A stretch of 64,000 bases of DNA from Curvibacter sp. PAE-UM. GTDB lineage: Bacteria > Pseudomonadota > Gammaproteobacteria > Burkholderiales > Burkholderiaceae_C. The position numbers and the translations under genes are program-made. The stretch is from positions 1,700,857 through 1,764,856 of the forward strand of contig NZ_KQ483358.1 of NCBI RefSeq assembly GCF_001432305.1. Direction: 5' to 3'. Below the pieces are notes generated by a model. The model was given only the letters and a program-made list of their open reading frames with translations, was not told where the DNA came from and made no database searches. Of this stretch, positions 24,503-30,947 are shown in pieces; the stretch's first letter is position 1, and every line of letters begins with the position of its first letter.

Positions 24503-24631
24503 TCAGCTGGCTTTGCGGGAAACCGTTTTGCTTGAGGCCATCGGCACCTTGACGCCAAAGGCCTTCGCAAGCCGCTGGGCGTTCTGTGCAGACTGCACCA
24601 AGGCCTTTTCGAGCGCCTTGGGGGAGGGCAT
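24503..24631 (-). CDS. 42-residue partner ORF behind the zeta-like toxin gene
   Basis: An ATG at 24631 overlaps the TGA of the zeta-like gene by one base (TGATG). The frame encodes 42 residues and stops at 24503. It is Lys/Ala/Ser-rich and helical: Met-Pro-Ser-Pro-Lys-Ala-Leu-Glu-Lys-Ala, later Leu-Ala-Lys-Ala-Phe-Gly-Val-Lys-Val-Pro. Translational coupling argues for a real gene. It could be the antitoxin or a regulatory partner of the upstream kinase-like protein; that is inference from position. Confidence 0.6.
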   Translation of the reverse strand: MPSPKALEKALVQSAQNAQRLAKAFGVKVPMASSKTVSRKAS

Positions 24632-25236
24632 CAGAAGCGATTCGCCATTTTTTGCAGTTTGTGCCATGTGGTGGTCTCGATGATGCTCAGATTATCACCT
24701 TCGTTGGTGGCAACCAGGCGAGCATGAGGTGTTCGCGAATTGTCAAAGATTGCCCAGCGGGATGCAAGCGGTGCGTAGAGGCTGAAAAAATTGGTGAGGC
24801 TGCGGCCAAAACGCCTGCGTACCACGTCGGTGGGAACATCATGACCGCCCATCGCCACGCGCGCCTTCACGCGGCGCACCGCCAGCTGTGCGTTCGCCAA
24901 GGAGAAGTAGTAGATGGCGACACCATAGCCCTGTGCCCTCAGGCCGCGCAGGAAAGGTGCGAACGTGCGGCTTGAAAGGGTGCTTTCAAACGCGAAGTCT
25001 TCTTTGGCCTCAGCCAACTGGTGCAGGCGCTCCAGCATGATGCGCCCGGCGGTGAAGGTCACCGTCTCGGTGTGTCGGCCCGATAAGCCACGGGCAATGA
25101 AATCGGCATTGACAAAAGTGGTGATGCCGAGCGTGGCCAGAATCGCATCCGCGTGTGTGGACTTGCCGGCGCCATTGGGGCCGGCAAAAACGACCACGCG
25201 CGGGGCGGGTTTTCGGCGGGGCCGGGCAGTTGCCAT
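24631..25236 (-). CDS. Zeta-toxin-like P-loop kinase
   Basis: The 201-residue protein has a Walker A motif Gly-Pro-Asn-Gly-Ala-Gly-Lys-Ser-Thr (19-27), then Thr-Phe-Val-Asn-Ala-Asp-Phe-Ile-Ala, Phe-Glu-Ser-Thr-Leu-Ser-Ser and Gly-Gly-His-Asp-Val-Pro followed by Arg-Arg-Arg-Phe. This is the arrangement of chromosomal zeta-toxin/AAA-ATPase family proteins. Zeta toxins phosphorylate UDP-N-acetyl sugars and block cell-wall synthesis; the substrate of this one is unproven. It follows DUF427 after six bases and is coupled to a 42-residue ORF rather than an epsilon antitoxin. Confidence 0.85.
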   Translation of the reverse strand: MATARPRRKPAPRVVVFAGPNGAGKSTHADAILATLGITTFVNADFIARGLSGRHTETVTFTAGRIMLERLHQLAEAKEDFAFESTLSSRTFAPFLRGLRAQGYGVAIYYFSLANAQLAVRRVKARVAMGGHDVPTDVVRRRFGRSLTNFFSLYAPLASRWAIFDNSRTPHARLVATNEGDNLSIIETTTWHKLQKMANRF

Positions 25237-25242
25237 GACTGC

Positions 25243-25524
25243 CTATTCCTCGATCTTCACGCCCTTCCAGAAGGCCACGCGGCCCTGGATGAGGTGGGCT
25301 TCGGGCTTGGGCTCGGGGTAGTACCAGACGGCGTCGGGCAGCATGTCGCCGTTGACCATGAGCGCGTAGTAATGCGCCTCGCCCTTCCATGGGCAGGTGG
25401 TCTTGTGGTTGCTGAAGGTGACGTACTCGCGCTTGAGCGTGTGCTCGGGGAAGTAGTGGTTGCCCTCTACCAGCACGGTGTCGTCACTCTCGGCGATGAC
25501 GGTGTTGTTCCAGGTGGCTTTCAT
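25243..25524 (-). CDS. DUF427 domain protein
   Basis: The 93-residue protein is a single DUF427 domain: Glu-Gly-Asn-His-Tyr-Phe-Pro, then Thr-Thr-Cys-Pro-Trp-Lys-Gly-Glu-Ala-His-Tyr-Tyr, Asp-Ala-Val-Trp-Tyr-Tyr-Pro and Gly-Arg-Val-Ala-Phe-Trp. Cys-Pro-Trp-Lys-Gly is the family's signature. Biochemical function is unknown. The ATG overlaps the stop of the AT-rich nucleotidyltransferase gene by 4 bp (ATGA), and the zeta-like gene follows after six bases. Its composition is that of the host chromosome, unlike the two genes upstream. Confidence 0.85.
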   Translation of the reverse strand: MKATWNNTVIAESDDTVLVEGNHYFPEHTLKREYVTFSNHKTTCPWKGEAHYYALMVNGDMLPDAVWYYPEPKPEAHLIQGRVAFWKGVKIEE

Positions 25525-26228
25525 TTTGCGCCTTCCGCGACTTGCTGGTTTAGTAGATTTGTTTTCAAAAGGCTTAGATTGAGTTTGAGTTGTCTAGCGA
25601 GGGCTTCCCAATTTTTGTAGACCCTTACAGACGAAGGTTTGACGATGTAGCCCTCAAGCTTCAGTTTGTCAATAATGATTGACATTTCATTGTGAATTAT
25701 CGAGTTCAGAACATATTGATCAGCGGCTGGAATATGTTTTGTGTCGATCAGAATGTTGCGCCGAAGCTGTGCAGCAACAGTCTCTCGTGCATCTCTATAT
25801 CTATCGGGCTGGTTAGTGGAGAAGGTGAACTTTCTCGCTTCTGAAGAGATCGCTTCGAATAGATCTGTATTGACGACAAATAGATCTAAGTCCGATTGCT
25901 CCCCGAAAGGGGCGCCAAATTTCTTTGGCGATGCCGAGAAGCCGATGTTTGCGCTACCGCTCAACCCGAATTCCCAAAGGGAAATACTACATCCTCCAAT
26001 CGAGTTAATACGAGAACTGAGCCATGCTCTCAATGCTTGCCAAAGCATTGGTTTGTCTGCAAAAGCTGCTGGCGGTCGATCTCGAAAATATGCTTGGACT
26101 AGGTAGGGGAGCCTTTCTTCATCGATGCTTAATAGGAATCTTTTAAAAGAATTTGCATCAGACGAAATCCCGGGAAAGTTGCGTTCATTAACGCTTAGAT
26201 CGAACTTTGTGTCGCGCAGGCTCTTCAT
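25521..26228 (-). CDS. Nucleotidyltransferase-fold protein in an AT-rich island
   Basis: The 235-residue protein has Gly-Leu-Ser-Gly-Ser-Ala-Asn-Ile-Gly-Phe (88-97) and Ser-Asp-Leu-Asp-Leu-Phe-Val-Val (112-119). That is the Gly-Ser plus Asp-x-Asp layout of polymerase-beta-like nucleotidyltransferases, with about 20 residues between the two, longer than in minimal MNT enzymes. The C-terminal part is helical. Base composition differs sharply from the surroundings (40% G+C in 25561-25620), with rare-codon use. The ATG overlaps the stop of the GT51 gene by 4 bp. Substrate unknown; protein, RNA or nucleotide modification are all possible. Confidence 0.7.
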   Translation of the reverse strand: MKSLRDTKFDLSVNERNFPGISSDANSFKRFLLSIDEERLPYLVQAYFRDRPPAAFADKPMLWQALRAWLSSRINSIGGCSISLWEFGLSGSANIGFSASPKKFGAPFGEQSDLDLFVVNTDLFEAISSEARKFTFSTNQPDRYRDARETVAAQLRRNILIDTKHIPAADQYVLNSIIHNEMSIIIDKLKLEGYIVKPSSVRVYKNWEALARQLKLNLSLLKTNLLNQQVAEGAK

Positions 26229-26860
26229 CTTGGCATCCCATCATCTTGCATTAATTCAAGTATGTGATTGACTCGCGCTTCGATTTGCAGAGTTTGAAAT
26301 TGGGACGGTCGGTGCGGCTCCGGGTACTTCAGTCGCGCAATGATTTCGGCAGCTTGTTTTCCTGAGAATGGTGCAACGTAGCCTAACCGATCAGTTGCTT
26401 GATTGATGCCATTCATCTTCCAGCCGAAGTAAGCCCTAAAAAGATAAAGCTTGATCTGATCGTTTTTGGATAAGAGGTCATCAGCTAGCGATGCCAGCAT
26501 GATCTCTTTGAGTTTGCGACTGATTGAATAGCGATAGTCGCCAGAATAAACTCTTACCGGCTGTTGGGTAATCGTGCTGGCGCCTTCTATGCTTTTTCCG
26601 GTAGCAGCTCGATAGAGCGCGCGAGTAATGGAATAGAGATCAATTCCGTAGTGACTGAAAAATCTTCTGTCTTCACCTGCCACTAATGCCGTCGGGATAA
26701 GACCCAGGTCAAATGGCAGGAGTTTTTCGGCCGCTGATTTGCTGGCGGTAAGACGGGTTCTCAGCGCATCCCACTGAGCAGCATAAAAAATCCGCGCCGC
26801 AATTCGCGCGAACAAAGCTGCAAAGTAGTTGAGTGCTTTTACAAGTGCCGAAGATGCCAA
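26225..26860 (-). CDS. Stand-alone glycosyltransferase family 51 (peptidoglycan transglycosylase) domain protein
   Basis: The 211-residue protein contains the five GT51 blocks: Glu-Asp-Arg-Arg-Phe-Phe-Ser-His-Tyr-Gly (catalytic Glu), Gly-Ala-Ser-Thr-Ile-Thr-Gln-Gln, Arg-Lys-Leu-Lys-Glu, Tyr-Phe-Gly with Asn-Gly-Ile-Asn-Gln-Ala, and a final Ala-Ala-Glu-Ile-Ile-Ala-Arg-Leu. The family polymerises lipid II into glycan strands. There is no transpeptidase domain, and the N-terminus is a moderately hydrophobic Arg-containing helix rather than a clear membrane anchor. The only usable start is TTG at 26860 (an in-frame TAG is five codons upstream) without a Shine-Dalgarno, so the 5' end may be truncated. 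AT-rich, like its partner gene. Confidence 0.7.
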   Translation of the reverse strand: MASSALVKALNYFAALFARIAARIFYAAQWDALRTRLTASKSAAEKLLPFDLGLIPTALVAGEDRRFFSHYGIDLYSITRALYRAATGKSIEGASTITQQPVRVYSGDYRYSISRKLKEIMLASLADDLLSKNDQIKLYLFRAYFGWKMNGINQATDRLGYVAPFSGKQAAEIIARLKYPEPHRPSQFQTLQIEARVNHILELMQDDGMPR

Positions 26861-26900
26861 TTTGATTGGGTCAAGCTAGCTGTGTAACCGACCTGTTCCT

Positions 26901-28988
26901 CTATTTCCCCCAACTATCCTTCAAACCGGTGACACGGTTGAAGACGGGCTTACCCTTGCCATGGTCCAGCCGGTCCGCCACAAAGTAACCATGCCGCTCG
27001 AACTGGAACTTGTCGTCCACCGTGGCCTGGGCCAGTGAGGGCTCCACATAGGCGGTGACGGTCTTCAGGCTGTCCGGGTTCAGGCTGGCCAGGAAGTCCT
27101 TGCCGCCGGCATCGGGCTGTGCTTCGGTGAACAGGCGGTCATACAGGCGCACTTCGGCGGCCACGCCGTCGGCCACGGCCACCCAGGTGATGGCGGCCTT
27201 GGCCTTGACGCTGTCGGCACCCGGGGTCCCGCTCTTGGTGCCGGGGATGACCTTGGCGTGCACCTCGGTTACTTGGCCTGCCGCATCGCGTAGACAGCCG
27301 GTGCACTCGATCACGTAGCCGCCCTTGAGGCGCACCACATTGCCGGGGAACAAACGTTTGTAGCCCTTGGGTGGCACTTCTTCAAAGTCTTCGCGTTCGA
27401 TCCACACCTCGCGGCCGATCAGGAAGCGGCGCAGCGCGGGGGCCACCTGGCCTTCCTCCACGTGGGGCAGTGCGGGCAGCGTGCATTCCTCGGTGGTGTT
27501 GTCGCTGCCAAAGGCTTCGGCCCAGTTGGAGAGCACCAGTTTCACCGGGTCCAGCACGGCCATGCCGCGGTGGGCCTTGTTCTCCAGGTCTTCGCGCAGG
27601 CAGCCTTCCAGCGTGGAGTAGTCGATCCAGCTGTAGTCCTTGGTGACGCCGATGCGTTCGGCAAAGAGCTGGATGCTCTCGGGTGTGTAGCCGCGGCGGC
27701 GCAGGCCGACTATTGTTGGCATGCGCGGGTCGTCCCAGCCGCTCACACGCTTTTCCGTCACCAGCTGGGCCAGCTTGCGTTTGCTGGTGATCACGTAGGT
27801 GAGGTTGAGGCGGGCGAATTCATGCTGGTGCGGCAGCAGGAAGACGTTAGGGCGCTGGCCGTCCAGCGCGTGGGCCAGCAGGGGGGTGAACTGCGCGGTG
27901 TCCTTCTTGAGCAGGGCGAAGAAGGCGGGCAGGTCGTGCAGCACGGCGTCGGGGTTGTGGCCCCACTTGGAAAACATCGTGCGCAGCTGGGCTTCGGCCT
28001 CGCTGGCAAAGAGCTTGTCGGCGTGGTTGTGGCAGTGCAGGGCAAATTCCTTGCCGGCTTCCAGGCCCTGGCCTTCGATCTTCTCGATCAGCTCCCTGGC
28101 ATGTGCAAACTGCGGCGCGCGCAGGATGGGGACGATGCGCTCCAGCGTCCAGTCGTAGAAGGGGCGCTGGTCTTCGAACTCCAGCGTACAGATGCTGTGG
28201 GTGATGTTCTCCAGCGCGTCCTCGATGGGGTGGGCGAAGGAGTACATGGGGTAGATACACCAGGCGTCACCCGTGTTGTGGTGGGTGGCGCGACGGATGC
28301 GGTAGATGGCCGGGTCGCGCAGATTGATGTTGGGGCTGGCCATGCTGATCCTGGCGCGCAGCACCATGCTGCCGTCGGCATGTTTGCCGGCGCGCATTTC
28401 GCGGAAGCGGGCCAGGTTCTCGGCCGGGGTGCGGTTGCGGTACGGGCTGTCGGTGCCGGGCTTGCCGAAGTCGCCGCGGTTGGCGCGCATCTCCTCGGGC
28501 GTCTGCTCGTCCACATAGGCGTGGCCCGTCTCGATCAGGTACTCGGCGGCGCGGTACATGAAGTCGAAGTAGTTGCTGGCGTAGTAAAGGTGGCTGTCGC
28601 CATGGGCGTCCCAGCCGAAACCCAGCCACTTCACCGCGTCGGTGATGGAGTCGACGTACTCCTGCTCTTCCTTCTCGGGGTTGGTGTCGTCGAAGCGCAT
28701 GTGGCACACGCCGCCGTAGTCGCGCGCCAGGCCGAAATTCAGGCAGATGCTCTTGGCGTGGCCCACGTGCAGGTAGCCGTTGGGTTCGGGCGGGAAGCGG
28801 GTGCGGATGCGGGCCGGGTCGGCTACGCTGCCGGCGGCCTGCTCATGCTCGGTGGCGGTGCCGGGGGCATGGCCCCAGCGGCGGCCGCTGTAGGTGCCGG
28901 CGGCCAGGTCGTGCTCGATGATCTGGCGCAGGAAGTTGCTGGCTTTGGCGGGGGCTTCTTTGTTCTCGGGGGTGCTGGGCTTGCTCAT
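26901..28988 (-). CDS. glnS: Glutaminyl-tRNA synthetase with an internal insertion
   Basis: The 695-residue class I synthetase charges tRNA-Gln. It has the HIGH-type motif Pro-Asn-Gly-Tyr-Leu-His-Val-Gly-His (69-77) and Ser-Lys-Arg-Lys-Leu (402-406) as KMSKS. E. coli GlnRS is about 554 residues. Most of the surplus is a block of about 95-100 residues (about 285-384) between Tyr-Asp-Trp-Thr-Leu-Glu-Arg-Ile and Pro-His-Gln-His-Glu-Phe-Ala-Arg-Leu-Asn-Leu, just before the KMSKS loop. A smaller extra segment sits before the HIGH motif. TAAAAT lies six bases before the ATG, with no ribosome binding site. Confidence 0.95.
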   Translation of the reverse strand: MSKPSTPENKEAPAKASNFLRQIIEHDLAAGTYSGRRWGHAPGTATEHEQAAGSVADPARIRTRFPPEPNGYLHVGHAKSICLNFGLARDYGGVCHMRFDDTNPEKEEQEYVDSITDAVKWLGFGWDAHGDSHLYYASNYFDFMYRAAEYLIETGHAYVDEQTPEEMRANRGDFGKPGTDSPYRNRTPAENLARFREMRAGKHADGSMVLRARISMASPNINLRDPAIYRIRRATHHNTGDAWCIYPMYSFAHPIEDALENITHSICTLEFEDQRPFYDWTLERIVPILRAPQFAHARELIEKIEGQGLEAGKEFALHCHNHADKLFASEAEAQLRTMFSKWGHNPDAVLHDLPAFFALLKKDTAQFTPLLAHALDGQRPNVFLLPHQHEFARLNLTYVITSKRKLAQLVTEKRVSGWDDPRMPTIVGLRRRGYTPESIQLFAERIGVTKDYSWIDYSTLEGCLREDLENKAHRGMAVLDPVKLVLSNWAEAFGSDNTTEECTLPALPHVEEGQVAPALRRFLIGREVWIEREDFEEVPPKGYKRLFPGNVVRLKGGYVIECTGCLRDAAGQVTEVHAKVIPGTKSGTPGADSVKAKAAITWVAVADGVAAEVRLYDRLFTEAQPDAGGKDFLASLNPDSLKTVTAYVEPSLAQATVDDKFQFERHGYFVADRLDHGKGKPVFNRVTGLKDSWGK

Positions 28989-28994
28989 GAAGCC

Positions 28995-29000
28995 ATTTTA
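28995..29000 (-). promoter_or_regulatory. Candidate -10 element TAAAAT of glnS, leaderless arrangement
   Basis: TAAAAT is followed by GGCTTC and the ATG at 28988. No Shine-Dalgarno sequence is present. Confidence 0.45.
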
Positions 29001-29056
29001 GATGCCGCTCCCCGGGCCGTGCGGGCTTGCTACCATGCACGGCACAGGAGGGCGCC

Positions 29057-30151
29057 ATGAGCGAACCGCAAAGCGACAGTGTCACCGTCTCCCCAGCCGA
29101 TCTGCAGGCCGCCGTGCACGACGGGCTGATCACCGGCAGCCAGTCGGCGGCGCTCTGGGCGCGCTGGGGGCAGCAGGTCCGGCCGCCGGCTGCGGCGCCT
29201 GCCGGGCTGGCCCCGGGGCCGCGTTTCGGCTTCACCAATGTGCTGTATTACTTTGGCGGCATGGTGGCCATCGGGGCCATGACGCTGTTCATGACGCTGG
29301 GCTGGCAGCAGTTCGGCGACTGGGGCCTGCTGGCCATTGCCCTGGCCTATCTGGTGGCCAGCCTGCTGGTGGCCGACAACCTGAAGGGCCGGGGGCTGGG
29401 CACGCCGGCGGGCATTCTGGCCACGCTGGCGGTCTGCCTGGTGCCGCTGGCGCTGTGGGCCCTGCAAAGCGGCCTGGGCCTGTGGCCGCCGGGCGGGCCG
29501 CAGAGCTACCGGGCCTATCACACGCACATCGACTGGCGCTGGCTGACGCTGGAGTTCGGCACCCTGGCCGCCGGGGTGGTGATGCTGTGGCGCTACCGAC
29601 TGCCTTTCATGGTGATGCCCATCGCGGTGACGGTCTGGTACATGTACATGGACGTGGCCAGCCTGCTGATGCAGCAGGCCAGCTTCGACTACCGCTTCAT
29701 GCGCGACATGTCCCTGGTCTTCGGCATCGGCACCTGCCTGATCGCCATGTGGGTGGACACACGCAGCCGCCTGGCCCAAGAGGCCGAGTGGCGGCAGGAC
29801 TACGCCTTCTGGCTCTATATCTTCGGCGCCCTCATGTTCTGGGGCGGCCTGAGCCTGCAGAACTCGGGCTCGCAGCTGGGCAAGGCCCTGTACGCGCTGA
29901 TCAATGTGGGCCTGATCTTCGGGGGCGCGGCCATCGGGCGGCGGGTGTTCACCGTGTTCGGGGCCCTGGGGGTGGCGGGTTACCTAGGCTACCTGTCGCA
30001 CCGCATTTTCCAGAACAGCATGCTGTTTCCGTTTGCGCTCACTCTCCTGGGGCTGGCCGTGATTGCGCTGGGGATCTGGTGGCAGCGGCATGAACAGGCC
30101 ATCGAGGCACGGCTGGGCGGCTGGCTGCCGGCGGGGCTGCGGCCGCGCTGA
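29057..30151 (+). CDS. Polytopic membrane protein (DUF2157-like)
   Basis: The 364-residue protein opens with a short cytoplasmic helix-rich segment (residues 1-50). About ten hydrophobic helices follow, starting at Val-Leu-Tyr-Tyr-Phe-Gly-Gly-Met-Val-Ala. The short N-terminal sensor-like segment before the membrane block resembles DUF2157 proteins. No transporter signature is visible. AGGAGG precedes the ATG at 29057. It is divergent from glnS with a gap of 68 bases. Confidence 0.65.
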   Translation: MSEPQSDSVTVSPADLQAAVHDGLITGSQSAALWARWGQQVRPPAAAPAGLAPGPRFGFTNVLYYFGGMVAIGAMTLFMTLGWQQFGDWGLLAIALAYLVASLLVADNLKGRGLGTPAGILATLAVCLVPLALWALQSGLGLWPPGGPQSYRAYHTHIDWRWLTLEFGTLAAGVVMLWRYRLPFMVMPIAVTVWYMYMDVASLLMQQASFDYRFMRDMSLVFGIGTCLIAMWVDTRSRLAQEAEWRQDYAFWLYIFGALMFWGGLSLQNSGSQLGKALYALINVGLIFGGAAIGRRVFTVFGALGVAGYLGYLSHRIFQNSMLFPFALTLLGLAVIALGIWWQRHEQAIEARLGGWLPAGLRPR

Positions 30152-30177
30152 CATATAAGCCGCGACTTCAATAGGCG

Positions 30178-30194
30178 GGTTACATCCCGTAACC
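30178..30194. repeat. Small inverted repeat GGTTAC-ATCCC-GTAACC
   Basis: A 6-bp perfect stem with a 5-base loop lies between the membrane-protein gene and the His-rich protein gene. No T-run follows; it could be an operator or a 5'-UTR hairpin for the gene at 30284. Confidence 0.35.
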
Positions 30195-30283
30195 TCCTTC
30201 ACCGGCGCTTCGCAGCCGGGCCGGGGGTGAGGGCGTTGAGGGTACAGGGCAGCCCACCGGCGGCCCGGTAAAGGAGAACCTTC

Positions 30284-30736
30284 ATGACGAAACAAGCCAA
30301 ATCTTCCGCTGCTGCCCTGGCCCTGGTGGCCGCACTGGGACTGGGTGCCAGCGGTGCCGCCCAGGCCGGGCACGACGATGTGGATGTGTTCTGGTCCATC
30401 GCCATGTCGCAGCCGGGCATCCATGTCGGCGTGAGCAATATGCCGGCGGCGCCGGTGGTGGTGCACGAACGCCCCCATGTGCATGCGCGGCCCATCTATG
30501 TGCCCCCGCCCCGCGTGGTCTACCTGCCCCCGCATCCGGTACACCGCGTGCACCCGGGCTACTACGGCCATGGTTATGGCCATTGGAATGACCGTCACGA
30601 CCGCCGGGATGACCGCCACCATGGCCGCCACGACGATCGCCGCCGCGGCGAACACCATGCCCAGCGCGGCGGTGACCGGGGCGACAGGGGCCAGGGCGGC
30701 CGAGGCCCTGAGATGCACATGGGTAACCGACGGTGA
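30284..30736 (+). CDS. Secreted His/Arg-rich protein
   Basis: The 150-residue product has a signal peptide ending Ala-Ala-Gln-Ala at about residue 28. A short folded segment and a Pro/Val-rich strand region (Pro-Pro-Pro-Arg-Val-Val-Tyr) follow. The last 60 residues are dominated by His, Arg, Asp and Gly (His-Asp-Arg-Arg-Asp-Asp-Arg-His-His type). Such tails can bind divalent metals or polyanions. GGAGAA precedes the ATG. It is followed by a strong terminator at 30799. No catalytic domain is seen. Confidence 0.7.
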   Translation: MTKQAKSSAAALALVAALGLGASGAAQAGHDDVDVFWSIAMSQPGIHVGVSNMPAAPVVVHERPHVHARPIYVPPPRVVYLPPHPVHRVHPGYYGHGYGHWNDRHDRRDDRHHGRHDDRRRGEHHAQRGGDRGDRGQGGRGPEMHMGNRR

Positions 30737-30798
30737 TATCCTGCGGTTGAGCTGCGGTCCTCCCCCGCAGCTGATCGTGCCTTTGCACGGTCATTACA

Positions 30799-30824
30799 CG
30801 GCGCTCTTACGAGCGCCGTTTTTT
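30799..30824 (+). terminator. Rho-independent terminator
   Basis: CGGCGCTC (30799-30806), loop TTAC, GAGCGCCG (30811-30818) form a perfect 8-bp stem followed by a run of six T. It ends the His-rich protein transcript and separates it from the macA-like operon. Confidence 0.9.
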
Positions 30825-30934
30825 ATGGTGCCGCCAGGCCTGGCTTGCCTGCGTGGGCCGGGAAGCAGCAGTCGGGTTTGCCGCGTCTTTACACAGGCGA
30901 CACCTGCCCACGGCACGGGACATGGCCTTCTTCC

Positions 30935-30940
30935 TACAAT
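30935..30940 (+). promoter_or_regulatory. Candidate -10 element TACAAT of the macA-like operon, leaderless arrangement
   Basis: TACAAT is followed by seven bases (CGGCCGT) and the ATG at 30948. No Shine-Dalgarno sequence precedes the start. Confidence 0.45.
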
Positions 30941-30947
30941 CGGCCGT

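Noticed and set aside
26225-26860. The GT51 protein as MtgA, the ordinary monofunctional transglycosylase
   Set aside because: The gene is AT-rich, starts with TTG without a ribosome binding site, lacks a clear membrane anchor, and is coupled to a nucleotidyltransferase, none of which fits a native mtgA.
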